64,000 nt of DNA from Treponema sp. (GCA_017934745.1 JAGBIY010000065.1:1-64000), one strand, 5' to 3'; shown: positions 50,023-58,699, numbered from the stretch's first letter. Translations and numbers: made by a program. Notes: generated by a model not told the origin, from the sequence alone.

Positions 50023-52641
50023 ATGAACGAAAACGAATTTGAGAAAAAAGAAGACGCAGAAAATTTGGTGAAGACGGCGATAGAAAAAATAAACGAATCG
50101 ATGAAAATCGCCCCGAAAATCAAGAAACCGAAAAAGGAGCTGGAATTCTCCGAAAAATCGGAGGGAGCGTTGAAGGACATATCCACAATAGTCACATCGC
50201 TCAAGGCCAGCCACTTCTCCACCGTCGCGACAAAATCATTCACGAACGCGGTCGATTCCCTTGGAAAATACCTGAGGACGACCGACTCCCAGACGATAAT
50301 ATTCGCGTCGCTGTTCACGATGTACCTTGAGAATCTTGGACAGCCGGTCTCTTTCTACTCGATAGCGAGGTTCTACGAATGCAGCCCCATCTCCGTCATA
50401 CAGTACCAGAACGACGCGGTGGAGCTTGAGTCGAAATTCCTCGTGACGGAAGTGGACGATTCCGTGTACGCGATTCCGAGGGCCGTCTCAAGGGCGATAA
50501 TATCCGGCGACTTCATTCCGAGCGCGGACGACATAATGGGCATGTTCGACAAAGAGGAAGCGGCCCCTCTCATAGAAAAGGAGCCAGAAATCCTCGACAC
50601 GATAAAGACGCTCGCGAACACGCTCAAAGAGAACAAAATCGACCTTGAACGGAAGACGCCGGAATCAAAGACGCTCGCCGAATACCTTGGAGTGCCGGAG
50701 GAATCGGCAATGCTCTTCGCGCCGATTTTCATCATGAACAACGACAACAGCCGCCGCCCGGTCTCGCTCTTCGAGGTGAACAGGATTTTCCAGTGCGACA
50801 TCTTCGACACGCTCGACGTGGTGAAAAGAATCGACCTGCTCGATCCGCTCATCAAAAAGAGAATCCTGGACGTGGCCGACTTCACGGACTGCTCGGTGCG
50901 CGTGGCGAATTTCGCGGAGGACGCGATACTACACAACAAGCCGCTCCCGGTCGACGGAACAGACTCGCACACAAAGGGGATACTCTCGCACATATCCAGC
51001 ATCATTGTGATTCTCAAGAAGATGAACTTCACGATAGACACTTGGGTTCCGCTCGACGAGCCGGTCGGAAAGCTCTGCGAATACCTCGGAACGGAAGACC
51101 GGATGGCGGCGATTCTGTTCGCCTCCGTCTTCACGATGTACCACGACAACCTCGCGCGCCCGGTCTGCTTCAACTCCATAGCGGACTTCTACCAGTGCAA
51201 CCCCCTCATAGTCCTCCAGTACAAGGGCAAGATGAAGTGGCTTTTGGAGAAAGGCTGCATAGAGGAAGTCGACAGCCCCGACGACATGTCCACGTCCGAA
51301 TACTACAGGATTCCGGGATACGTCTCGGACGCGGTGATAGACGACAAGCCGATACCGGAGACAGTCGACACCAAGTCCCGCAACATAAACACGTTCATAC
51401 AGCAGATAGAGAAAATCGGAGACAGGAGGATGGACAACGGTGGGAAAATCCAAGTCCTCTACGACGGAATCGAAAGCAAGGAGAGGGAGCACAAGAACGT
51501 CGAATCCCTTGAGAACGTCAAGAAAGTCCTCCCGAACATAAGGGACAGGGCGTTGTTCTACGATGTGGCCGCGGGAATGATGAACCACATGAATTCGGAA
51601 GTCGAGCTGATGATACTCGTCAACAGGAATTCGGACGAGACGACGGGCAGGCAGTTCATCGCCAACTCGTTCATGGACGAGTCGAACGTGCTTTTCACGA
51701 GGGAGCTTGTCCAGTTTGAGAACAAGGCGTCGATGATGGACTCCACGGTCTCGTTGACAGACAAGGCTTTCGACCTGCTCCTCGGCGAAATCGAGGGAAG
51801 GTTCTACCACAAGAAGGTCTCCGACAAGCAGATGAAGACTCCCGACAAGATTCAGGAGAAGGAGCTTTTCTACATGCCAGAGAACGAGAAGGAAATCAGG
51901 AAGCTCTACGAGTCGTTCAAGAACGAGAACCTGAAGAACCTGCAGGCAAGGCTTGAGGAGAGGAAGCTCCCGAAGGGAATCTGCGTCATGTTCTACGGAG
52001 AGCCGGGAACTGGAAAGACCGAGACCGTCTACCAGATGGCGAAGAAGACTGACAGGCCGATATTCCACGTGGACATCGGAAGCATGAGGTCGCAGTGGTA
52101 CGGAGAGACGGAGCAGAAATTCTCCAAACTCTTCAACGACTACAAAAAGATGTGCGAAAGCGCGACGAAGAACGACGAGCCTCTTCCGATTCTCCTCTTC
52201 AACGAGGCGGACGCGATTTTCGGAAAGAGGGTCGAGAACGCGCAGAACGGAGGAAGGGTGGACAACACAATCCAGAACATCCTCCTTGAGGAGATGGAGC
52301 GGCTTCCGGGCATACTCATAGCCACGACGAACATCGAAGGAAACCTCGACAAGGCGTTCGAGCGAAGGTTCCTGTTCAAGATAAAGTTCGCCAAGCCCAA
52401 CGCGGAGATAAAGGCGAAAATCTGGAAGAGCAACATCGAATGGCTCGGCGACGGCGAAGCGGCAAAACTCGCCTCGGAATTCCCGTTCTCCGGTGGAGAA
52501 ATCGCGAACGTCGTCAGGAAGATAACGATGGACGAAATCCTCTCCGGGGAGCGCACTCCGTTCGAGCAGATTGTCGAGTACTGCAGGACAGAGAAAATCC
52601 AGAGCGGAAGCAGCACCGTCGGATTCAAAAGCGAAGGTTGA
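50023..52641 (+). CDS. AAA+ ATPase with three N-terminal repeat domains
   Basis: The 872-residue protein ends in an AAA module: Walker A GEPGTGKT (659-666), a Walker B region LLFNEADAIF in which Asn727 precedes Glu728, sensor TTNIEGN and arginine-finger-like ERRF. The N-terminal half holds three related segments near residues 50-160, 195-305 and 330-450, each with LxxYLGT-like, FxxMxxxNxxxPVxF and FYxC/FQC motifs, which look like winged-helix or helical repeats. A middle domain (about 480-600) is not recognised. AAA proteins of this kind remodel protein or DNA complexes. It stands alone, divergent from trpE. Confidence 0.85.
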   Translation: MNENEFEKKEDAENLVKTAIEKINESMKIAPKIKKPKKELEFSEKSEGALKDISTIVTSLKASHFSTVATKSFTNAVDSLGKYLRTTDSQTIIFASLFTMYLENLGQPVSFYSIARFYECSPISVIQYQNDAVELESKFLVTEVDDSVYAIPRAVSRAIISGDFIPSADDIMGMFDKEEAAPLIEKEPEILDTIKTLANTLKENKIDLERKTPESKTLAEYLGVPEESAMLFAPIFIMNNDNSRRPVSLFEVNRIFQCDIFDTLDVVKRIDLLDPLIKKRILDVADFTDCSVRVANFAEDAILHNKPLPVDGTDSHTKGILSHISSIIVILKKMNFTIDTWVPLDEPVGKLCEYLGTEDRMAAILFASVFTMYHDNLARPVCFNSIADFYQCNPLIVLQYKGKMKWLLEKGCIEEVDSPDDMSTSEYYRIPGYVSDAVIDDKPIPETVDTKSRNINTFIQQIEKIGDRRMDNGGKIQVLYDGIESKEREHKNVESLENVKKVLPNIRDRALFYDVAAGMMNHMNSEVELMILVNRNSDETTGRQFIANSFMDESNVLFTRELVQFENKASMMDSTVSLTDKAFDLLLGEIEGRFYHKKVSDKQMKTPDKIQEKELFYMPENEKEIRKLYESFKNENLKNLQARLEERKLPKGICVMFYGEPGTGKTETVYQMAKKTDRPIFHVDIGSMRSQWYGETEQKFSKLFNDYKKMCESATKNDEPLPILLFNEADAIFGKRVENAQNGGRVDNTIQNILLEEMERLPGILIATTNIEGNLDKAFERRFLFKIKFAKPNAEIKAKIWKSNIEWLGDGEAAKLASEFPFSGGEIANVVRKITMDEILSGERTPFEQIVEYCRTEKIQSGSSTVGFKSEG

Positions 52642-52671
52642 CGTAAAAAGAGCACAAGAACGCGGAAAAAA

Positions 52672-52712
52672 ACGCCCGCTTTGGAAAAACACGTTCCAAA
52701 AGCGGGCTTTTT
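52672..52712. terminator. Bidirectional terminator after the AAA gene
   Basis: GCCCGCTTTGGAA pairs with TTCCAAAAGCGGGC; A and T runs flank it. It serves the AAA gene and the convergent gene at 52723. Confidence 0.88.
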
Positions 52713-52722
52713 CGTTTCTGCC

Positions 52723-53583
52723 TCACCGAGCGTCGAAAACGTATTTCGCCTGGTACTCCTTTCCGAGTATGTCCGACACCACGACCGTAAGCTCGTTGTG
52801 TCCGCGGGGAATGACGACCTCGCCGAGCAGCATCCTGTCGGCACTCGGATACACGCTCGACAGGGAATGCATGTTCCGCCCCTTCAAGTTCAGCTTTCCG
52901 TCGACCTCATACAAAGCGTCGTAATTGAAGCTCTCCACAGTCACTCCGTTCACGAAAATGGAGGACTTGTACGGCATGGCGACATCCTGCCGCTCGTTGT
53001 ATATGAGGTACGTCCCCGCATTCAGGGTGTCGACGGAATTGAGAGTGTACGAGATTCCAGCCTTGTTCACCGCGGTCAGGTTGTGCAGGACAATCTCAAG
53101 CTCCGCACCGACACGAGGCATGAGAATCCGCGGGTTTATGAAGCAGCCGCCCTTCAAGTCGACGACCTGGAACTCAAGGCACGAATTCCCCTCCTGCCAT
53201 CCCGATATCGAAATGTCCGAGAGGACATCACCGGCCGACACGTCCGATTTTGAGCGGAGGGAGTCTAGGCTGTCGAGGTTTCCGTACACGCTGAGCATGT
53301 CGTCGTCGTGCGCGATTACCACGGCGTTTCCGAGAGTGCTCTCGAACAAGTCGCCTTCAGGATGCTCGGTGAGCAGCGCCAGTATTTTTCCGTCGCCCGC
53401 GGCCTTCACGGTCTCGGTGTTCGAGAAGACGAGCGACGGAGAAATCCTGCCGCCGCGGAGCTGTGCGAAATAGGACGAGAACGAATCCGACATAATCTCG
53501 TTCTGCGGCCAGTCGAAGGCGAAATCCAAGGCGGATACGGCGAAAAGAGCCGACACCGCAAAAAAAGTCTTGATTTTTTTCAT
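52723..53583 (-). CDS. Secreted M23-like protein, apparently catalytically dead
   Basis: The 286-residue product has a signal peptide (ending SALDFA) and a region that resembles a LytM/M23 domain (VKAAGDGKILALL, GNAVVIAHDDDMLSVYGNL), but the metal ligands HxxxD and HxH are not evident. The C-terminal half is beta-rich (GEVVIPRGHNELTVVVSD). Dead M23 proteins often activate amidases or bind wall. ATG 53583 gives better ribosome-site spacing than 53589. It starts 27 bp after the propeller-like gene and shares its operon. Confidence 0.65.
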   Translation of the reverse strand: MKKIKTFFAVSALFAVSALDFAFDWPQNEIMSDSFSSYFAQLRGGRISPSLVFSNTETVKAAGDGKILALLTEHPEGDLFESTLGNAVVIAHDDDMLSVYGNLDSLDSLRSKSDVSAGDVLSDISISGWQEGNSCLEFQVVDLKGGCFINPRILMPRVGAELEIVLHNLTAVNKAGISYTLNSVDTLNAGTYLIYNERQDVAMPYKSSIFVNGVTVESFNYDALYEVDGKLNLKGRNMHSLSSVYPSADRMLLGEVVIPRGHNELTVVVSDILGKEYQAKYVFDAR

Positions 53584-53610
53584 TTCCATAATCCTCAAGT
53601 CAGTCCGTGT

Positions 53611-54825
53611 CTATTTGTGCTGGATGTCGATTCTCGATATTTTAGAGTCATGTCCGACAAAGAGCGAACCGTTCTTCACCGCCATGAAAGCCGTCTCCGC
53701 ATCGAACGAGAACGAGCCGGAATGCACGTTGTACGCCTCTATGACCGACACGGAATAGGAAGAACCGTCCTTGCTCAAGACGAAAACAGTCCCGTCCGCA
53801 TCCTCCTGTATCGAAAGAATCGTACCCTCAAGCGGAATCACGGAATCCTTGTGCGTCCGGCAGTTAACGACCCCAAGCCCGTCCGAGCAGCTGTAGTAGA
53901 CGGCGGACTCGTCGTTCTTGAACTTCACGAGCATCTGGTTCGAGATTTCCTTGTCGAAATACTTGTGGAAGACGATTTTCGCGCGATCCCCCTTCTTCTC
54001 GGCGAGCACGAACCTCTGCTTTCCGTGGCCCGATATGGCGGCGAACAGATTCCCGGAATTCGATATTCCGGCTCCCAGAATCACGGGGAACTCGCTTCCG
54101 CCCGGAACGAATTCAAAAAGCACGTCTCCGTCGGAACCGAATAGAATCATCCTGCCGTCGGCGAACCCGGCCACAAGCCCGTTCTTGGACGACGAGAACG
54201 CCGTTATCGGGGAACGCCCCTCGTACGTCCATAGGACATCCCCGTTTTCGGCGACTTTCGCGAACGAGGCACCCCCCGGAAGGAAGAGGAAAATCTTGTC
54301 GTCGGCGAAAAACGGGAAGCCGGTCTGCCCTATCTCGGAAACGACCTGACCGTTCGGCGCATGGACCAATATCTTCTCGGAGTGAGTGTCGTACACGGAA
54401 TAGAACAAAGGGGATATCGACGCCTTGAACGGAAAAGTCACGCGGGAGAGCATCTTTCCGTTCTTCGTGAAATATCCGACAAGCTGTCCGAGCTTGAACG
54501 GAATGGCTTCGGAGAACGCCTCCGGAGAAAGCGGCTTCGACCCGCCGTTCGGCTTTTCAGAGTCGGAGGAAGAAGCATCTTCCGAGGGCTGTTCGGCAGC
54601 GGCAGGAGGGTTCTCGGCAAGCTCCTGCATCTCCTTTATGGAAAGTCGCTCCGTCCTCGTGGAATTGTCAGCATCTATCGTCCAGACAGGAATGAAATGG
54701 ATTTCCCTTGAGAGAGGTCTGGCCGCAAGAAGTATATACAGGACGCACAACGCGACTATGCTCAGAACAAGCAGCCGCTTCTTTTTTTTGGCAGCGTCGA
54801 GCATCGGATTTTCAATGTCAGTCAT
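53611..54825 (-). CDS. Membrane-anchored beta-propeller-like protein
   Basis: The 404-residue protein has one N-terminal membrane helix (LLVLSIVALCVLYILLAA), a Ser/Pro/Glu linker (about residues 65-95), and then repeated blades of about 40 residues with patterns such as GDVLWTYEGRSPITAFS, GRMILFGSDGDVLFEF and DGTVFVLSKDGSSYSV, which fit a PQQ- or WD-type propeller. Such domains make protein-protein scaffolds at the membrane. GGGGAA precedes the ATG. The next gene is the M23-like protein, a possible partner in wall growth or division. Confidence 0.7.
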   Translation of the reverse strand: MTDIENPMLDAAKKKKRLLVLSIVALCVLYILLAARPLSREIHFIPVWTIDADNSTRTERLSIKEMQELAENPPAAAEQPSEDASSSDSEKPNGGSKPLSPEAFSEAIPFKLGQLVGYFTKNGKMLSRVTFPFKASISPLFYSVYDTHSEKILVHAPNGQVVSEIGQTGFPFFADDKIFLFLPGGASFAKVAENGDVLWTYEGRSPITAFSSSKNGLVAGFADGRMILFGSDGDVLFEFVPGGSEFPVILGAGISNSGNLFAAISGHGKQRFVLAEKKGDRAKIVFHKYFDKEISNQMLVKFKNDESAVYYSCSDGLGVVNCRTHKDSVIPLEGTILSIQEDADGTVFVLSKDGSSYSVSVIEAYNVHSGSFSFDAETAFMAVKNGSLFVGHDSKISRIDIQHK

Positions 54826-54980
54826 TTAAAAGATTCCCCAAAATTTTGCAAATAGTTTTTCTCGGAATTATAAAGAAATCAGGAACCTTGATAAAGCAAA
54901 TAAGAATCGCCCAACATGACACAACGATTAATTCGGAAAAATACAAATGAACATCAGAAAAACGTAACATTTTGCATAAC

Positions 54981-55009
54981 TTGACAACAAACCGCAAAGT
55001 TTGCAAAAT
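54981..55009 (+). promoter_or_regulatory. Promoter of ptsN
   Basis: A perfect TTGACA, 17-bp spacer and CAAAAT precede ptsN by 38 bp. The rest of the divergent gap 54826-54980 is AT-rich with no gene. Confidence 0.6.
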
Positions 55010-55047
55010 AGTACAATCAAAAGCAGAAAAACGGAAGGGTTTTAACT

Positions 55048-55707
55048 ATGGAAGAAACAGACCTCACAATCCTCACAATAGAGGAAGTCGCCAAATACTT
55101 GCGCGTTTCAGAAAGGACAGTTTACGATTGGGCGCAGAAAGGCGAAATTCCAGCGGGAAAAATCGGTACGGTATGGAGATTCAAGAAATCTGAGATAGAA
55201 AAATGGGTCAACGAAAAGCTTTCCGCGCCCGCGAAGACGGCCGAGACGCCACAGCAGATAATCGTCAAGAACATACTTTCGCCGGACAGAATCGTGTTCA
55301 TCGAGCATTCGACAAAGCACGACGCGATAGTGGAGCTGGCGAAGAATCTCAGCACGGCACCGCAGATCAAGGACGGAAAGGAGCTTGTGACAGAGCTTTT
55401 GCGCCGCGAGGAACTGATGACGACCGCCATCGGCCGGGGAATCGCGATTCCGCACGTCCGACTTTCTTCCGTGACCGACCTCGTGATGAGCGTCGGAATC
55501 TGCAAGAACGACCTGCTCGACTTCCAGGCGATAGACGACACGCCGGTGCGCCTCCTCATCATGATTGCCGCCGCGACGAACCAGCACTCGTACTACCTCC
55601 AGACCCTCAGCTTCTTCAGCGCAAAGCTCAAGCAGAAGGAAATCCGCGAGGCCCTCCTCAACTGCACGGACACAAACGAGGCTTACGAAATCCTCACGAC
55701 AGAGTAA
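55048..55707 (+). CDS. ptsN: PTS IIA-Ntr protein fused to a DNA-binding domain
   Basis: The 219-residue protein starts with an excisionase/MerR-type helix-turn-helix (LTIEEVAKYLRVSERTVYDW, then WRFKKSEIEKWV; residues 8-56). A nitrogen-type IIA domain of about 140 residues follows, with the phosphorylated His in GIAIPHVR. This fusion is known in treponemes and could act as a transcription factor whose state follows phosphotransferase flux. AAGGG lies before the ATG and a strong terminator follows. Targets are unknown. Confidence 0.88.
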   Translation: MEETDLTILTIEEVAKYLRVSERTVYDWAQKGEIPAGKIGTVWRFKKSEIEKWVNEKLSAPAKTAETPQQIIVKNILSPDRIVFIEHSTKHDAIVELAKNLSTAPQIKDGKELVTELLRREELMTTAIGRGIAIPHVRLSSVTDLVMSVGICKNDLLDFQAIDDTPVRLLIMIAAATNQHSYYLQTLSFFSAKLKQKEIREALLNCTDTNEAYEILTTE

Positions 55708-55723
55708 CGGCAGAGTCTTGATT

Positions 55724-55770
55724 AAAACAGCCCTGTTCGGTGACAACCTTCAGAACAGGGCTGTTTTTTT
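55724..55770 (+). terminator. Rho-independent terminator of ptsN
   Basis: AAAACAGCCCTGTTC pairs with GAACAGGGCTGTTTT and seven or more T follow. Confidence 0.93.
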
Positions 55771-55787
55771 GTCGCAATGTTCCCCAC

Positions 55788-55896
55788 TCAAATTCCTCAA
55801 TCCGCGGGATGAGCTCTGTCCTGCGCTCTTCTGGCCTTCTCCGCAAAATAATCGTACAGGACAATGGACTCGCCGAATTTTTTGAAAATCTTCTTT
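55788..55896 (-). pseudogene. Gene-end remnants
   Basis: Bases 55790-55826 match the 3' end of the XRE gene at 56585-56621 in about 31 of 35 positions; the shared frame reads RTELIPRIEEFE against RTELLPQIEEFV. In another frame, a 33-codon open stretch (55797-55896) reads KKFGESIVLYDYFAEKARRA and ends at a stop. It has no start codon, and looks like the tail of a lost protein, perhaps ParA-like. The interval to 55945 holds nothing else. Confidence 0.5.
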
Positions 55897-55945
55897 TAGA
55901 GCATACTTATTTTTGGATTAAAACATATTATCTGTAGAACAAGCA

Positions 55946-56296
55946 CTATTTGACAATATAATTTACCTGAGCGTACCATCTATCGCAGCTTGGGTCTTCC
56001 TCGATATAGAATTCTACTATATAAGCGCCGGGTTTAATATTATTGTATTGAATAATATAGCTTAACTCCTGGGATTTACTATATTCATAGTCCAGCTCTT
56101 CATCGGTGAGAAAAAAATTTGCTTTTTTCATTGTATCTTTGTAGGATTCATACTCAGCTTTTGATTCGAAAACTATATATGCTCGGTATGTCTGTTCTTT
56201 ACGCCAATCTTGTCCGGCAGTATTATAAATAGAGTATGCGCTGGCGTATGTAGCTGTAATAATCAGTATTAAAAGCACTATAATAAATTTTTTCAT
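55946..56296 (-). CDS. Small secreted hypothetical protein
   Basis: The 116-residue product has a signal peptide (MKKFIIVLLILIITATYASA) and a 95-residue domain rich in Tyr and charged residues, ending GAYIVEFYIEEDPS. AAGGAGAG precedes the ATG. Base composition is much more AT-rich than the core genes, marking it as part of the accessory island. No family is recognised. Confidence 0.7.
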   Translation of the reverse strand: MKKFIIVLLILIITATYASAYSIYNTAGQDWRKEQTYRAYIVFESKAEYESYKDTMKKANFFLTDEELDYEYSKSQELSYIIQYNNIKPGAYIVEFYIEEDPSCDRWYAQVNYIVK

Positions 56297-56354
56297 ATAA
56301 TCTCTCCTTATCCGATTCGACTCGATTCGGTAACCTATTAAGAATCACCATAAT

Positions 56355-56523
56355 AAAAAAAAGCTCTGCACGCCGGCAGAGCCTTACAGTATTTTCTTTC
56401 AGCCACTCGCAAATGACCTAAGCCCAGTTTTGGTAAAACACCAACCGTCAGGGGACTCCGTGAAGCACTCCTTTTGGGCAGAGAAACTCCACTTCAACGC
56501 CTAGGTAGCACACTAGTTGCTAC
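56355..56523 (-). ncRNA. Structured small RNA of about 170 nt, family not identified
   Basis: A strong promoter (see next entry) and a perfect terminator (GCTCTGCCGGCGTGCAGAGC stem with eight T, 56382-56355) bound a stretch with no reading frame. The predicted RNA starts with a hairpin GTAGCA-ACTAGTG-TGCTAC, then a 7-bp stem CCTAGGC/GCTTAGG encloses two more hairpins (TGAAGT/GCTTCA and TTGGT-GTTTT-ACCAA). The segment AGTCCCCTGA also occurs in enterobacterial 6S RNA, but that is too little for assignment. It lies between a secreted protein and the XRE gene of the restriction island. Confidence 0.7.
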
Positions 56524-56529
56524 AGCCAT

Positions 56530-56558
56530 AATGTAATGGCAATTATGGACGCTGTCAA
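56530..56558 (-). promoter_or_regulatory. Promoter of the small RNA
   Basis: On the minus strand TTGACA (56558-56553), a 17-bp spacer and TACATT (56535-56530). It begins 14 bp after the XRE stop codon. Confidence 0.75.
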
Positions 56559-56571
56559 GGATTCGGCTGTC

Positions 56572-56868
56572 CTACAATCTCCTCTCCACGAATTCCTCAA
56601 TCTGCGGGAGAAGCTCCGTCCTGAGAAGATTTTTCGTGTTCGAGACGGTCGTTGAAGCGTTGCGCAGGAAGAGGTCGGCGGGATGCACGCCAAGTGCATT
56701 TGCTATGTTCACAATTCTATCAAAAGACGGTTTTGTAGTGCCTGCTTCAATTTGCCCAATAAGTCCATTTGTGCAATCAGCTCCGATTGCAAGAAGACTT
56801 TGGGATATTTTCTTCTGTTCACGATAAAATTTTACATTCATTCTGAAAATTTCAAAATAATCTTCCAT
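56572..56868 (-). CDS. XRE-family regulator of the restriction-modification locus
   Basis: The 98-residue protein is a small helix-turn-helix regulator (KISQSLLAIGADCTNGLIGQ, IEAGTTKPSFDRIVNIANAL) with a C-terminal helix (LLPQIEEFVERRL). It diverges from the type III methyltransferase gene with 117 bp between the starts, and an inverted repeat there (56931-56947) is its likely site. This arrangement is like controller proteins that delay restriction until DNA is methylated. Its 3' end is partly duplicated at 55790. Confidence 0.85.
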   Translation of the reverse strand: MEDYFEIFRMNVKFYREQKKISQSLLAIGADCTNGLIGQIEAGTTKPSFDRIVNIANALGVHPADLFLRNASTTVSNTKNLLRTELLPQIEEFVERRL

Positions 56869-56930
56869 GAAAAAAGTCTAGCTAAGAAAAAATTCTATTG
56901 TTTTAGGTCGTCTAAGTCGATTATTAAAAC

Positions 56931-56947
56931 ACTTAGTTATACTAAGT
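56931..56947. promoter_or_regulatory. Operator covering the mod promoter
   Basis: ACTTAG-TTATA-CTAAGT is an inverted repeat whose centre contains TATACT, the likely -10 of mod. Related half-sites (GTCTAAG, CGACTAA) flank it at 56910 and 56952. XRE binding is inferred. Confidence 0.6.
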
Positions 56948-56985
56948 AAAAACGACTAAAAACTTAACTCAAATGGAACCATTAA

Positions 56986-58686
56986 ATGTCCACAAACCTA
57001 TCCAAACAAAAACGCGAAGACTTGCTTAATAAAATAGAAGAAATCAGAAAATACCTGAAAACAAATCTCTACGACGAAAATGCCCGGAAACTCACGGGCT
57101 ACCTGGGCGAACTTACTGCGCAAATCAACGGTCAGAAATACGGGCTTGTTTTTGAGGAGCACAAAGAAGCGATTGACGAAAAACTTGAAAACAATCTGCC
57201 TGTTCTGACGGAAGAAAAAGAGCTGTTTGTCGGCAACGGCGGCGAGATGAACTTTTTGCTTGAAGGCGACAACTTGGCGAGTTTGCAGCTTTTGGAAAAG
57301 ACTCACAAGGGCAAAATCGACGTGATTTACATCGATCCGCCGTACAATACAGGCAACAGTTTTATTTATGATGACCATATCATTGATGAAACCGATTCTT
57401 TTAAGCACAGTAAATACAGTTCTTTTATCTATGAGAGATTAGACATAGCAAAGAAACTGTTGTCAGAGAATGGTTTTATATTCATATCGATTGATGATAA
57501 AGAACTTTCTGTAATGAGGCTCATCTGCGATGAAATTTTTGGAGAACAAAGATTTCTCACCACTATAGGCTGGGAAAAACGGACAAAATGCCAAAATACA
57601 AAGACTGCAAGAAAAATGCTCCAACCGAAAATTGAATACATACTTGTATATAGAAGTTTTGATACAAGAGCTGAATTTAAATGTCATGTTATTGGTGAAA
57701 AAGAATATCCTGATTCAGATGAAAACGGTGTTTATAGACTGGAAGAAATCGGACAAATGGGTGCGAGTGGCGTACGAGGAAGAGGAAGTATGATATTTCC
57801 AATTCTTGGAATACTACCACGCGAAGGAAATCAATGGAAACTTGGCACAGACACAATAAAAGAGTTTCAAGATAGAGGAGATTTATTATCTGAAAACGGC
57901 AAAGTTTATAGAAAAATTAGACCAACTGATGAATCTGCTGAAACTATAAAACCATTTTGGGCGTTATTTTCAGCCGAGCAATTCGGTACTGCTGAATCTG
58001 CAAAAACTGAATTATCAAAAATTCTTGGAACTAAAGAACATGGGTTTGAAACTGTAAAAACCATACAAATGATTGAAGAATTGATTTTTCAATCAACAAA
58101 TGAATCTTCTATAATTTTAGATTTCTTTGCAGGTTCTGGAACGACAGCTCAAGCTGTTCTTGAATGTAATAAAGATTACGGCGGGCATCGCAAATTCATT
58201 CTTTGCACGAACAACGAAAACGGCATTTGTCGCGACATCACCTACGAGCGTCTAAAAACGGTTATTACTGGCGAACGCAAAGATGGTTCAAAATATTCCG
58301 ACGGGCTTTCAGGCTCGCTCAAATACTTCAAAGTGGATTTTGTTGAAATCACGGAAAAAGAATACTACGAATACGCCGACAAATTGCTTTTGCACGTTCG
58401 CGAACTTGTGGAACTTGAAAACGCCGTGGACTTTGAGCATAACAAGGCTGTCGCGATTGTGCTGACGGAAGAGGAGCTGGAAGAGTTTATGCAATCGCTT
58501 GCTTCGACTCCGCTTGCTTCGACTTCGCTCAGCAATCGAGTCGAAACTGAGGACAGTGAGCGCAGCCGAACTGTCTATCTTGGTCACGATGTCCTGCTTT
58601 CTAAAGCGCAAAAAGAGCTTTTAAAGAAAAACGAAATCGAATTAAAAATCATTCCGCAATACTACTACCCTGAATTGAACGGCTAA
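56986..58686 (+). CDS. mod: Type III restriction-modification methyltransferase (Mod)
   Basis: The 566-residue adenine methyltransferase has the beta-class order: catalytic DPPYNTG (near residue 125) first, then SAM-binding LDFFAGSGTTAQAVLE (near residue 380). The N-terminal 80 residues form the usual helical part and the middle is the recognition region. Near the C terminus, codons at 58498-58570 (SLASTPLASTSLSNRVETED) are made of the TTCGACTTCGCTCA repeat inserted in frame; the ends of the domain continue normally (VYLGHDVLLSKAQ). The central part is AT-rich. The Res gene follows after 13 bp. Confidence 0.92.
   Translation: MSTNLSKQKREDLLNKIEEIRKYLKTNLYDENARKLTGYLGELTAQINGQKYGLVFEEHKEAIDEKLENNLPVLTEEKELFVGNGGEMNFLLEGDNLASLQLLEKTHKGKIDVIYIDPPYNTGNSFIYDDHIIDETDSFKHSKYSSFIYERLDIAKKLLSENGFIFISIDDKELSVMRLICDEIFGEQRFLTTIGWEKRTKCQNTKTARKMLQPKIEYILVYRSFDTRAEFKCHVIGEKEYPDSDENGVYRLEEIGQMGASGVRGRGSMIFPILGILPREGNQWKLGTDTIKEFQDRGDLLSENGKVYRKIRPTDESAETIKPFWALFSAEQFGTAESAKTELSKILGTKEHGFETVKTIQMIEELIFQSTNESSIILDFFAGSGTTAQAVLECNKDYGGHRKFILCTNNENGICRDITYERLKTVITGERKDGSKYSDGLSGSLKYFKVDFVEITEKEYYEYADKLLLHVRELVELENAVDFEHNKAVAIVLTEEELEEFMQSLASTPLASTSLSNRVETEDSERSRTVYLGHDVLLSKAQKELLKKNEIELKIIPQYYYPELNG
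58498..58570 (+). repeat. TTCGACTTCGCTCA-type repeat inserted in frame in mod
   Basis: GCTTCGACTCCGCTTGCTTC, GACTTCGCTCAGCAATCGAG and GAGCGCAGCCGAACT are members of the family at 5544 and 7080. About 24 codons are added without breaking the frame. Confidence 0.8.
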
Positions 58687-58699
58687 AGGGAGAAAAAGA

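Noticed and set aside
56355..56523. Firm assignment of the small RNA as 6S, SRP or tmRNA
   Set aside because: Only a 10-nt match to 6S is visible, and no SRP or tmRNA core motif is present.
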